A program made the position numbers and the translations under genes. Of a stretch of 26,597 nt of DNA, positions 1 to 8,611 are shown piece by piece (position 1 is the first letter of the stretch; every line of letters begins with the position of its first letter). The notes under the pieces are model-generated. The model did no database searches. It had not been told where the DNA came from and saw only the letters and a list, made by a program, of their open reading frames with translations. The stretch is from DRTC01 sp964521025. GTDB lineage: Bacteria > Cloacimonadota > Cloacimonadia > Cloacimonadales > TCS61. The stretch spans positions 1 through 26,597 of the forward strand of contig CAZFPK010000045.1 in NCBI GenBank assembly GCA_964521025.1. The letters are read 5' to 3'.

Positions 1-40
1 CAATACCAATTTATAATTGGAGCACTTATTGTCTATTAGT

Positions 41-775
41 TTAGATATTTAGGTTCAATTTTGAGAGCAAGTAGTTGTTTGTATTTTCCAAATTTGTCAG
101 AAAATCGTCGGCAAATTCTTTTGCATCGACTATTTCAGTTTGTTCCGTATCGGAATACAGAAAGCACATCACACTTGCTGCTGGAAAATATTTTTTTATC
201 TTTTTCGCAAAAAATAGTATTCCGGTATTATTTATGCGGTCATTTGTAAACAGATTAAGGTTTGTTAAAATGTGATTTTTGGATAAATTCTTCGATATAT
301 TTGCATCTCTTTTGAAGTTTTTCAAAACTGTATTGGAAAAATCTTTTTCTGTAAAGTTTGAGGTTTGTCTTTCAAATGAAATCTGATTTTCTTTTTGGAA
401 GAAAGTCCTGATCTCATCCCGGTTCAGTTTTTGCAAATTTGCTCCCTGCCTTAAATAAAAATGCCCGTTGATGGTGTATGGTTTTTCTTTTCCTTCAGGA
501 ACATAAATAACTGCCAGGTTTTTAATTTGATCTGTTGTAACCGGGAAAGAAGGATTCATATTTCGGGCAATATCCAGAATCTTTGAAATATCTTTATTGG
601 AAAGATCTATCCCTTTTATGCTTCCGCCATTTTCTACACCGAGAATTATCTTACCGCCTTGTCCGTTGGCAAATGCACAAATTTCTTTTCCGAGAGAAGT
701 GCTGACCGCTTCTTTAAACTCGATCGTATAACCTTCCCTGGTTTTTATCAAACCCAATAACTCTTCATATCTCAT
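41..775 (-). CDS. Schlafen/AlbA_2-type putative DNA-binding protein, short
   Basis: The N-terminal ~110 residues match the AlbA_2 (Schlafen AAA_4-like) fold: an EFKE motif, then KEICAFANGQGGKIILGV followed by a G-I-D step. This is the signature of the putative nucleic-acid-binding domain found in many bacterial transcriptional-regulator-like proteins. A second region (about residues 145-240, with GILFFAKK) resembles the middle part of the same proteins. Full family members usually run on for another 200 or so residues (ATPase-like and winged-helix parts); here a TAA stop at 41-43 ends the protein at 244 residues. The last 40 bases of the window do not show a convincing continuation in another frame, so it may be a truncated gene or a naturally short one. 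I chose the ATG at 775 over the in-frame TTG at 787; neither has a strong ribosome site. The exact role is unknown. Confidence 0.7.
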   Translation of the reverse strand: MRYEELLGLIKTREGYTIEFKEAVSTSLGKEICAFANGQGGKIILGVENGGSIKGIDLSNKDISKILDIARNMNPSFPVTTDQIKNLAVIYVPEGKEKPYTINGHFYLRQGANLQKLNRDEIRTFFQKENQISFERQTSNFTEKDFSNTVLKNFKRDANISKNLSKNHILTNLNLFTNDRINNTGILFFAKKIKKYFPAASVMCFLYSDTEQTEIVDAKEFADDFLTNLENTNNYLLSKLNLNI

Positions 776-786
776 GGTTAGATCCA

Positions 787-838
787 ACTTATCCCAAGAT
801 GCAACATTTTAACGAAAATGATGGAACTCGGGATAAGT
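787..838. repeat. Nested inverted repeat between two genes
   Basis: The arms ACTTATCCCAAG (787-798) and CTCGGGATAAGT (827-838) pair over 12 bases with one mismatch. They enclose a smaller perfect hairpin, CATTTT (805-810) with AAAATG (815-820). It fills the gap between the stop of the C25 protease gene and the start of the AlbA_2 gene. There is no T-run, so it is not a standard terminator. It resembles in style the multi-hairpin elements in the other gaps of the cluster, but it is not a copy of either family. Confidence 0.6.
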
Positions 839-847
839 CTTGCTTTC

Positions 848-3800
848 TCACCGCTTCAAGTCCACCGTCTCCGGCAGTTGGCGGCTCCTGTGAACTCGAA
901 TATTATCTTTGTCCCTTGCTCCTTGGAACTTGTCCCTCGTTCCATTACTCGCTGTAACCCGATAGAATTTTATATCTTCTGATAAAGACTCACTCCAACT
1001 TGTATCCGAACCTGTCCATTCTGTTGTCAGAAAACTTCCATAAGGATCCGTATCGCTGTAAACCGTATAGGAAGTTGCTCCGCTGACAATATCCCAACTG
1101 AGATCAACATTCGAGCCGATAATTTCAATCGTTACATTTTCCGGAGCTGAAGGAGGTTCCGTTGTTCCGACATTGAGTGTAACCGGGATGATCACATTCG
1201 GTTCGTCGGGATCGTTGCTGGCAACATCGATATTTTTCAGGTAAGTTCCTTCTCCTAAACCGGATGCATCAAAGGAAACAGTAATATCATCATAACCTGA
1301 TGGAGAAACAGTTCCTGATGTTGGATAAATCTGCAGCCAATCAGTATAAAACAGGATAGCTAATTCGTTATGCAGGTATGAATCATTGTAAGAAACCTGT
1401 AAGCCGACTGTTCCTGCTTCGTTCTGGATGCCGATCGTGGAAGTATCGAGATCGCCGGAAACAGTTCTGTATTGAAATAAGATTCTACCGTTTGCATAAA
1501 GGATCATCTGGAAATCGTAAGTTCCGTTCCAGTAACCGGGATAATGGATCACATTATCGAACAAGACGATCAGGCTGTCTGAGTCTCCGTAATAATAGAC
1601 AACTCCTCCCTGCAGCGGATCGAGATCATCCCAGAAACCGAAGAGTGCCGGTTTGGGAGCATCCACGCGCGGCAGTTCGTAATTATGATAATCTGTCCAA
1701 TCATCGCCGAAACCGATCCAGCCATTCGGACTGATCCGGTATTGCGTGTAATCCGTGCCGTAATAATTGAAAGTGAAACCGATTGGCATCAAGTCTGTAG
1801 CATAATCGTTGTGAGTGAAACTGACGAGAGTTCCCAAACCGGAAATATCGCGCCAGGAATATTCCGGTCCATCCGGTTCATCGCTGTCCTTCCAACTGTA
1901 ACCGTAAGAATCGGGTCCGCCGTAACTTCTATCCTCTTGCGTAATACTGTAATTCAGGTCTGTTCCGCCGTTATTGGAAATTCGTAAATTCTCATCCGTT
2001 GTTTCATCCGGCTGCAGGTTTACGGTAAATAACAATGGATTTACGGAAATATCAGCCGGTTCGACAGTTCCCATCGAGGGAAAGATAATATAATCGAGCC
2101 AGGCACAATCGGAACCGCTGCTGACCGAACCATCTTTATAATATTGCCATTTGAATTCGCGTTCACCAACTGCTACCGGGTAACTTACTTCACTCCAGCC
2201 AACAGTTCCGGACCATTGTTCCTGCAAAGTTCCATCGATATAGAATTTCAAATAATCCCAACCGGATTCTGAAGAAACTTTACGATAAAAGGAAATATCT
2301 CCGGCTGCATTTATTTCAGCATTCAAGATCAGTTCGGAGGTCTGGTAATGAGTAATTGTTCCTGATTTTGCACAATAAACTCCTTCATACGGACTTTCCG
2401 TAACAATTGACCAATCTGCATTTCCCCCGAATTCCCAGGGAAATGATGAGAAATTTCCGGTTTCAAAATCTTCGAGGATCAAGCCGATGCTTCTGTTGAA
2501 AGTTTCTTCGGCAGTATAATTTCCGGCAGTTACTTCATAATCGAAAGAGACGATTGTACCGATTTCCGCTTCGGAAGATACGGTGATATTGAAAACTGCA
2601 TTTTCAGTAGAACCGGAATCGATAGTTCCGAAATTGTGTGTGTTCGAGCCGTTGATCGTTATTTCCGGATCGAGACAGCTAATTACTCCCGTCGCGGTTG
2701 GAGAATTTGAATGACCGTCATTATTGGTTGGGATGATGAGATCGACTGTTTCTCCAGGATCGAGCCTGCCGTTGTCATTTTCGTTGGAATCATCGATGAT
2801 CATATTCGAGATGGTGATATCAGGAGCATTAATAGTTATTTGAAAAGATGAATTCCAGGTATCGCGACTGCTGGTTCCGGTAACTTCCAGGTCAAAATTC
2901 GCAACATGCTGATCAGGAACATCATCGCTGATATTCATGGCAAAAGCATCGTATTGAGTGGAAGTGCTTTCACTTGGAATCGTGCCGTAAGTTTGCGTAT
3001 TATCCGTGATCGTGATATAATCATCGGTTTCGGAAATTACGGCAACAACATCTGTCGCATCGTTCAAACCAACATTTTCCAATGTCGTATCGAGAGTGAT
3101 CGATTCGTTATAATCTGCTTCTCCATTATTATTTCCGGTCTGATCATTGATCGTGTATTCCTCAAAAATGACATAACCACCTTCGGGCGGAATGATCTCG
3201 ACAGATTCCGAATAACGATAATAATTCTGTTTAGTGATGGTTACGATCATCATATCACCGGGATTCTGCGGTGGAATAGAGATCGAAAACGGAGAACCGG
3301 TTCCTTCTCCAACTCCAATGATCTCACCATTAACGGTCAGACCGATCAAAGCACCGTCATCAGCAGTAACTTCAAAGAAATCGACTCCGCTCAATAGAAC
3401 ATCGTTATGAGCGACAGTCAGGTTCTGCGGAACTTCCGAATAAAGGGTCAGGTAAGCATCTCCGTGATGATGGAACAACCGGTAAGTGATCTGTTTATCT
3501 CCCGAATTATAGGGCCAGCTCGATTGATACAAAAAGTGCTTGCCGGCAGCATTACCGAACGCAGGCATCATAAAGGAAACCGGGAATTCCGTTTCTTCAG
3601 CAGGCATAAAACCGGGATATATGTTATCGAAAACGCCCCAGATAAAAGTATCGTTTACAAATGAGAAAGAAACTTCCGTTGCCGCGATCAAACCGAGTGC
3701 TCCGCTGTTCTGCCCGTTATAAGTATGACGATGGAATTTTTCCGTGAAACATTCGGAAGCATTGTGATAAGCACCTGTCTGGCAGTTAATGGAAAAAATA

Positions 3801-5356
3801 AAGGGAAGTTCGTTATCGATATTGGTCAGAGAATTGATGTCGGAAGATGTAAAGTCCGGTTCTCCCCAACCGCTGTAAGAACCATGATCGCGATGCTGCA
3901 AAAGGAACGAACCGTCATTGATGGCATTGATAACATCCGAACCGGTTCCTCCTGAAAATCCGCCAAGTTCTTGCGGAGTCGCTGGAATATAACCGAGTCC
4001 GGAAGGACCGAAATAATTCAAAACTGTCGAAGTATTGGTTGCGGTTGACCAGGGATCGGAATTCGGATTTCCGTCATAAACAGCATTGATCCTGACCGGA
4101 TTTTTACTGTGAACATTCCTGAAATATCCACCTACAACTTCCGAGCAGATCTGGAACCATCTTTCTGTCTGCCAGCCGAGAGCAGTAATGGGATGATCAT
4201 AAAAATCGGGATTAACGGGCGGATTGCGTTCATAATCGAGGAATTTGGTGATCATTGTTTCCAGTTGAGTGGCATTATTTGCCGTTATTCTCGCAAAAGC
4301 GATTTCAGGAAGATCATCTCCGTCCACATCGGCAAAACGATTATCAGAAGCAAAGTCGGGATAACTGAGCGGATGCGAATAAAGATGAGAAATGATGCCG
4401 CTCGCACCTGTTCCATAATCAGCGAGCAGTAGAACTGCCGATGGAGGAATATCCCAGTTATTGTAAGCATTATCGACATAATTCTCGATAGCCGAAACTG
4501 TATTTCCACCGATTTCTGTGGTCGTAACGACTCCGGTTCTGATTCCCTGCAAAGTTCTGAAATTCCTGATGGAATCAGCCCAGGCAATGAAAGTCGGATC
4601 ATCGGGAGCGATGATAATGTATTCATAATCTTCGGTTCTGGAATTGGAAAAAACATTATACTCGACTTCCGGTAAGGTGCGATGATTGATGATCAGATTT
4701 TTCAGACTTACATCCCACCATCTGCTTCGCAAGCGATCATCTCCGAAATATCCTGTTCCTCCCTGAAAATCGACTTCTATCTTCATATCTCGATAGACGA
4801 TCAGTTCTTTCGTAACCGGATTATATTGGAAAGGAGTTATTCCGAGCATAACGATCTCAAATCCTCTTATTTTTTGAGGTTGGGACAAGATCACAGGATT
4901 TTCAGGATATTTAGCATTTTTCGAATAAATAGTTTCATTTTTCTGATAAACGAGTGGACTGTTATCCGTATCCGCAGGAATTTTCGGAGCCGGAGTGATC
5001 TCGATATTTGAGAAGATCTCGGTTCGTGATGAGAGGATTTGGAAACTTGCATTTGCTCCGTTTGGAATCGCGATCATTCTGCTCAATCCGGGAAGATCAG
5101 GAGCGCCTTCGTTGTTCGGTAAGATCGTTCCCGGAAGTTGAATTGCTTTCATTGAATTTCCTTCGATGAGTTTATCTTCGAAATTGAAATCATTTACGGA
5201 AAATACGATCTCGATTCCGGACGGATTTTCCCAGGTAAGATTGAACCCGCTTTCTCCCCAACTGTCGGAATATGATATTAATTCCGCATTTAGAAATGTA
5301 GTTATCAAAAAACTAATAACTAAAACTGCAAAAATCGTTGAATTTGATTTTTTCAT
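848..5356 (-). CDS. Secreted C25 gingipain-like cysteine protease, multidomain, no sorting domain
   Basis: 1502 residues from the ATG at 5356. That start is preferred to the longer frame opening at 5392 because AGGAG (5362-5366) sits just upstream and a clean signal peptide (MKKSNSTIFAVLVISFL...) follows. A C25-type propeptide occupies about residues 50-205. The catalytic domain (about 215-590) has a His in HRDHG (H488/H491; H491 precedes Gly as in gingipains) and a Cys in SINCQTG (C525), spaced like the gingipain pair. Next come CARDB/NEW3-like segments (690-955), a jelly-roll/MAM-like module starting EDFETGNF (about 958-1098), a nidogen-like region (1130-1380) and a fibronectin III domain (1398-1480). 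It is the last gene of the cluster and the only one lacking the FlgD-like sorting domain. After the FnIII domain the final ~30 residues are low-complexity and repeat-derived. Predicted role: cleavage of proteins outside the cell; cleavage specificity cannot be read from the sequence. Confidence 0.88.
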   Translation of the reverse strand: MKKSNSTIFAVLVISFLITTFLNAELISYSDSWGESGFNLTWENPSGIEIVFSVNDFNFEDKLIEGNSMKAIQLPGTILPNNEGAPDLPGLSRMIAIPNGANASFQILSSRTEIFSNIEITPAPKIPADTDNSPLVYQKNETIYSKNAKYPENPVILSQPQKIRGFEIVMLGITPFQYNPVTKELIVYRDMKIEVDFQGGTGYFGDDRLRSRWWDVSLKNLIINHRTLPEVEYNVFSNSRTEDYEYIIIAPDDPTFIAWADSIRNFRTLQGIRTGVVTTTEIGGNTVSAIENYVDNAYNNWDIPPSAVLLLADYGTGASGIISHLYSHPLSYPDFASDNRFADVDGDDLPEIAFARITANNATQLETMITKFLDYERNPPVNPDFYDHPITALGWQTERWFQICSEVVGGYFRNVHSKNPVRINAVYDGNPNSDPWSTATNTSTVLNYFGPSGLGYIPATPQELGGFSGGTGSDVINAINDGSFLLQHRDHGSYSGWGEPDFTSSDINSLTNIDNELPFIFSINCQTGAYHNASECFTEKFHRHTYNGQNSGALGLIAATEVSFSFVNDTFIWGVFDNIYPGFMPAEETEFPVSFMMPAFGNAAGKHFLYQSSWPYNSGDKQITYRLFHHHGDAYLTLYSEVPQNLTVAHNDVLLSGVDFFEVTADDGALIGLTVNGEIIGVGEGTGSPFSISIPPQNPGDMMIVTITKQNYYRYSESVEIIPPEGGYVIFEEYTINDQTGNNNGEADYNESITLDTTLENVGLNDATDVVAVISETDDYITITDNTQTYGTIPSESTSTQYDAFAMNISDDVPDQHVANFDLEVTGTSSRDTWNSSFQITINAPDITISNMIIDDSNENDNGRLDPGETVDLIIPTNNDGHSNSPTATGVISCLDPEITINGSNTHNFGTIDSGSTENAVFNITVSSEAEIGTIVSFDYEVTAGNYTAEETFNRSIGLILEDFETGNFSSFPWEFGGNADWSIVTESPYEGVYCAKSGTITHYQTSELILNAEINAAGDISFYRKVSSESGWDYLKFYIDGTLQEQWSGTVGWSEVSYPVAVGEREFKWQYYKDGSVSSGSDCAWLDYIIFPSMGTVEPADISVNPLLFTVNLQPDETTDENLRISNNGGTDLNYSITQEDRSYGGPDSYGYSWKDSDEPDGPEYSWRDISGLGTLVSFTHNDYATDLMPIGFTFNYYGTDYTQYRISPNGWIGFGDDWTDYHNYELPRVDAPKPALFGFWDDLDPLQGGVVYYYGDSDSLIVLFDNVIHYPGYWNGTYDFQMILYANGRILFQYRTVSGDLDTSTIGIQNEAGTVGLQVSYNDSYLHNELAILFYTDWLQIYPTSGTVSPSGYDDITVSFDASGLGEGTYLKNIDVASNDPDEPNVIIPVTLNVGTTEPPSAPENVTIEIIGSNVDLSWDIVSGATSYTVYSDTDPYGSFLTTEWTGSDTSWSESLSEDIKFYRVTASNGTRDKFQGARDKDNIRVHRSRQLPETVDLKR
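909..943. repeat. Heptamer tandem repeat inside the C25 gene's 3' end
   Basis: Five consecutive related 7-base units (TTGTCCC, TTGCTCC, TTGGAAC, TTGTCCC, TCGTTCC) encode the RDKFQGARDK stretch just after the last FnIII strand. The period is 7, not a multiple of 3, so it looks like non-coding DNA that became coding rather than a protein repeat. Confidence 0.6.
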
Positions 5357-5384
5357 TTGAACTCCTTTTTTATTTTTTTGTACG

Positions 5385-5413
5385 CTTACCAAATTTTTTT
5401 AAAATTTGGCAAG
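5385..5413. repeat. AT-rich hairpin (family D), upstream of C25 gene
   Basis: CTTACCAAATTT pairs with AAATTTGGCAAG (one mismatch) around a 5-base loop. It is the reverse-orientation relative of hairpins at 8583-8611 and 19819-19847, and lies in the leader of the 848-5356 gene about 30 bases before its start. Confidence 0.55.
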
Positions 5414-5442
5414 TTTTATAATCGCTATCTCATGAGAATCTT

Positions 5443-5546
5443 AAACTTAAGTTGTTTGGCAGTCAACTTATCAGCAGATATTGACTTAAGTTTGATTTTA
5501 AAAAACTTAAATCAAGCAAGATAAATCTTGCTTAATTCAAGTTTTT
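5443..5546. repeat. Family B cloverleaf repeat, copy 1
   Basis: Parts in order: outer left arm AAACTTAAGTTG (5443-5454); a 14-base insertion; hairpin 1, TATC-AGCA-GATA (5469-5480); central stem TTGACTTAAGTTT (5481-5493) with AAACTTAAATCAA (5503-5515); hairpin 2, GCAAGAT-AA-ATCTTGC (5516-5531); and outer right arm CTTAATTCAAGTTT (5531-5544). The outer stem is the weakest of the three copies (9 of 12 pairs). It fills the gap between the S8 protease gene and the 848-5356 protease gene. Confidence 0.7.
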
Positions 5547-5553
5547 CAGTTAA

Positions 5554-8394
5554 TTACTTCATGAGGATCATTTTCTTGACATACGAAAATGGGTCAACTT
5601 TCATTTTTATAAGATAAGTTCCCGATCCAACATCTCCCATTTGGTCATCTTCCCCATTCCAATCGATCAAATGCTCTCCTGCAGGTAATTCATCGCTGAC
5701 CAGACTTCTGACTTTCTGACCTTTGATGTCATAAATATCAATTTGGGTAGTAGATTTTTCTTTAAGGAAAAAACTTATGGTTGTTCTCGGATTGAAAGGA
5801 TTGGGATAATTTCCCAGCAATTGTGTTTTACTCAGATTCAGTTCTTCTTCCAAACCGGTTTCGCTGACAACCAGAGTTACGGGAACGATAGTCTCATTCC
5901 TGATGTCATCGGTGATGACAATATCGCAGTAATAGGTTCCTGCATCTAAAGTCGAAGTATAAAAACTGACCCTGATCTGATCGGTTTCACCTTCCAGTAA
6001 ATTTCCCGATGATGAATTAACATACATCCAACCTGTTTCGGGAGATTGAAAATCGAGACTGATAGAATAATTAATCTCACCTCCGCCTACATTGGAGAGA
6101 AACATATATTCGGAGGTACTTTCACCTATCATCATTTCCTGATAGAATTCGGTTGGATCGATTTCCAGAACAGGCGGATTCAACTCCCCGATCTGAGGGA
6201 AGAAAATATAATCGATCCAAACACAATCTTCTCCACTTTCTCCGCCATTGTATTTGACATAAGTCCATTTGAAAACATGATTTCCGACACTAACGGGAAA
6301 AGATGATTCACTCCAATCGATCTCCCCACTCCATTCGTCGAGAACCGAACCATTGATAAAGAACTTTAATTCATCGAAATTTTCTTCGGTCGAGATTTTC
6401 TTCCAGAAACTGATCTCTCCCTCAGCGATTATATCCAGTTCAATTTTTAAGGTAGTGAATTGGACATTACCGATTTCTCCTGATTTCGCAGAATAAAAAC
6501 CATTTATCGCTTGTGAATCATCAATCGTCCATTCTGCATGACCTTCAAAAGTCCAATCGAATAAAGAAAAATCTCCGGTTTCAAAATCTTCATCTGCAAT
6601 TGGAGAAGTCGTAAATGTCCAGACATCTCCGGTTGCGGAACCGAATTCGTTAAAGGAATCGATGCGCCAGAAATACTGGGTTTCATTTTCAAGATTTGAA
6701 TCCAAATCATAAAACGACTCAAAAACTTCCACTCCATTCAAAATATTGGTTGGAGGATCGTCTGTTCCAAAGAAAACCTGGAATGAAGTTGCGATTCCAC
6801 CACCGCCATCTTGCCAATCTAAATCTGTGAAAGGAGCGACATTCACCTGCTCATCAGCTGGATCCGGATTTACAGCCGGATCGGGAGGACTATTCGGAGG
6901 AGTTGTAGCGTTGACCGAAGCCAGTGCATTTACTCTTCCGGAGCCGTAATCGTTATTTTTCGGTGATTGCGGGATCGCAGCATTTTCTTCGATGATCTGA
7001 TCGATCTGTGCTGGTGTTAAAGTATAATTCTTGGAAAGCATCAAAGCCATTACACCGGCAACGCAGGGAGTTGCCATAGAAGTTCCGTCCCAACCATGCT
7101 CATAAGCAGTATCGCTGTAATGTCCGAGTGAAGTAACATTAACTCCCGGAGCGCAAATATCCGGTCTGATCAATCCCATGCCTGGATTGTATTCATAATC
7201 ATTATAGTCGGTTACATCCTGCCAGGTAACCGGACCTCGACTGGAAAAACCGGCAAGAACATCATTACTATTTGTTGCTCCAATGCAGACAACTCCGGAT
7301 GTTCCTCCGATTAGAGTCTGATCAGGATGCAGCCAGGGCGGAGGACAATCTCCCGGACTGCGGACATTATCAGGAATGGGATAAGTCCATTGCCAGTCAC
7401 CTTCATTTCCGGCAGCAACCGACGAGATCAAACCAGCAGCCAGGGAATTATCCATACAATTCCGCCAAGCTTGTCTATTCGTTCCCCAGGAATGCTGCCA
7501 ACCAAGTGACATACTGACAATATCAGCTCCCTGCTCGACGGCAAATTCCATTGCCGACCAGACATTGGATTCATTACCGTTTCCGTCATCACCCAATACT
7601 TTCAAACACATGATCGTAGCGTCCGGAGCAATTCCGGTTTGTGAACCTGCGGTTCCGTCTCCGGCAACAGTTCCTGCACAATGAGTACCGTGTCCGTGTC
7701 CATCCATTGGATCGTTATCGTTATTCGCAAAATCATAACCATGATACGGATAATCTTCATTCTCCCAAATGTGATCCTGTAGATCCTGGTGCGTGTAGCG
7801 AACCCCGGTATCGACGACAGCAACAACAACTCCTTCGCCGGTATAATCCAAAGCCCAGACATCATCCGCATCGACAAGTGTTACATTCCAGGTAATATCA
7901 CGATCGGTTGAATTATTAGTAAGATATTTCTGCTCTCGCACATTATAATCGAGGAGCATATTTCGTTCTTCATCCCAATCGATACTCTTAATATCTTTCT
8001 TTTGAGAAATTTCATAAATCGCTTCCTTTAACGCAAAACAATTTATCACATTTGTGATCCATAAAGGTTTGATATTTTGGATCAGACTTTTATTTTCCAA
8101 TGTTTCCATTTGAACGAGAATTTCTCTTTGGGACCTGCTGCGGAAGGATTTCAATTCATTCACAACATATTCTCTTTTCTCCGGTTTCGTGAGTTCATTA
8201 GTGTTTCTTAACAATTCCTGCGAATCGTATTGTTCATTCATCATAATATTGATTCTGATAAATTCATTTCCCGGAACCGATTCCATTTTTTCCAGAAGTT
8301 GTCCAGTAAGTTTTGAATTTCCAAAATTATTTTCGGAATTCACGAGCGAACAGAACAGGATTCCTACAACTGTGATTAAAAACCATTTTTTCAT
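5554..8394 (-). CDS. Secreted S8 subtilisin-like serine protease with FlgD-like sorting domain
   Basis: 946 residues; ATG at 8394 with AGGAG about ten bases upstream and signal peptide MKKWFLITVVGILFCSLVNS. An inhibitor-like propeptide lies at about 25-150. The S8 catalytic domain (about 160-480) has the full triad: Asp195 in VVDTG, His235 in GHGTHCAG and Ser439 in GTSMATP. Then come an FnIII-like domain (490-600), a jelly-roll/MAM-like module starting DEDFETGDF (600-745), an Ig-like segment (750-850) and the C-terminal sorting domain (860-946, NYPNPFN ... WNGEDD ... KKMILMK). The jelly-roll module is shared with the 848-5356, 12082-14466 and 19848-22319 proteins. Predicted to be an exported, surface-bound or released endoprotease. 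Confidence 0.93.
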   Translation of the reverse strand: MKKWFLITVVGILFCSLVNSENNFGNSKLTGQLLEKMESVPGNEFIRINIMMNEQYDSQELLRNTNELTKPEKREYVVNELKSFRSRSQREILVQMETLENKSLIQNIKPLWITNVINCFALKEAIYEISQKKDIKSIDWDEERNMLLDYNVREQKYLTNNSTDRDITWNVTLVDADDVWALDYTGEGVVVAVVDTGVRYTHQDLQDHIWENEDYPYHGYDFANNDNDPMDGHGHGTHCAGTVAGDGTAGSQTGIAPDATIMCLKVLGDDGNGNESNVWSAMEFAVEQGADIVSMSLGWQHSWGTNRQAWRNCMDNSLAAGLISSVAAGNEGDWQWTYPIPDNVRSPGDCPPPWLHPDQTLIGGTSGVVCIGATNSNDVLAGFSSRGPVTWQDVTDYNDYEYNPGMGLIRPDICAPGVNVTSLGHYSDTAYEHGWDGTSMATPCVAGVMALMLSKNYTLTPAQIDQIIEENAAIPQSPKNNDYGSGRVNALASVNATTPPNSPPDPAVNPDPADEQVNVAPFTDLDWQDGGGGIATSFQVFFGTDDPPTNILNGVEVFESFYDLDSNLENETQYFWRIDSFNEFGSATGDVWTFTTSPIADEDFETGDFSLFDWTFEGHAEWTIDDSQAINGFYSAKSGEIGNVQFTTLKIELDIIAEGEISFWKKISTEENFDELKFFINGSVLDEWSGEIDWSESSFPVSVGNHVFKWTYVKYNGGESGEDCVWIDYIFFPQIGELNPPVLEIDPTEFYQEMMIGESTSEYMFLSNVGGGEINYSISLDFQSPETGWMYVNSSSGNLLEGETDQIRVSFYTSTLDAGTYYCDIVITDDIRNETIVPVTLVVSETGLEEELNLSKTQLLGNYPNPFNPRTTISFFLKEKSTTQIDIYDIKGQKVRSLVSDELPAGEHLIDWNGEDDQMGDVGSGTYLIKMKVDPFSYVKKMILMK

Positions 8395-8420
8395 TTTTCT
8401 TTTCTCCTATTTTTTTTTAT

Positions 8421-8554
8421 TTGGAGTAAAACAACCGTGTTGTTTTTTGAGTTGCTTGCAACTCATCTCTTTGGGAAGCGACTTTGTCGCTTTGAACCAA
8501 CATGGTTGGTTTAGTCCAAAAACACTTGGTATTAACACGGTTAACACATTCCAA
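8421..8554. repeat. Family A multi-hairpin repeat, copy 1
   Basis: A string of perfect short hairpins. Arm 1 is AAAACAAC-CGT-GTTGTTTT (8428-8446). Arm 2 is GAGTTGC-TT-GCAACTC (8449-8464). Arm 3 is AAGCGAC-TTT-GTCGCTT (8476-8492). Arm 4 is AACCAAC-ATG-GTTGGTT (8495-8511). Arm 5 is CCAA/TTGG (8516-8529). Arm 6 is TTAAC-ACG-GTTAA, with one extra base before the right arm (8532-8544). The ends TTGGAGT (8421-8427) and ATTCCAA can close the structure. It lies in the leader of the S8 protease gene, its near end 27 bases from the start codon. Confidence 0.8.
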
Positions 8555-8582
8555 TTTTTTTCATTAATTTATAACCTTTAAA

Positions 8583-8611
8583 ACTTCACAAATTTGAAAA
8601 ATTTGGTAAGT
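8583..8611 (-). terminator. AT-rich hairpin (family D) right after beta-helix gene stop
   Basis: Read on the minus strand, the stop codon (8614-8612) is followed at once by ACTTACCAAATTT, a 3-base loop and AAATTTGTGAAGT, then TTTT. This fits a weak intrinsic terminator or a 3'-end stabiliser. The same hairpin follows the gene ending at 19848. The stem is A/T-rich, so termination may be leaky. Confidence 0.45.
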
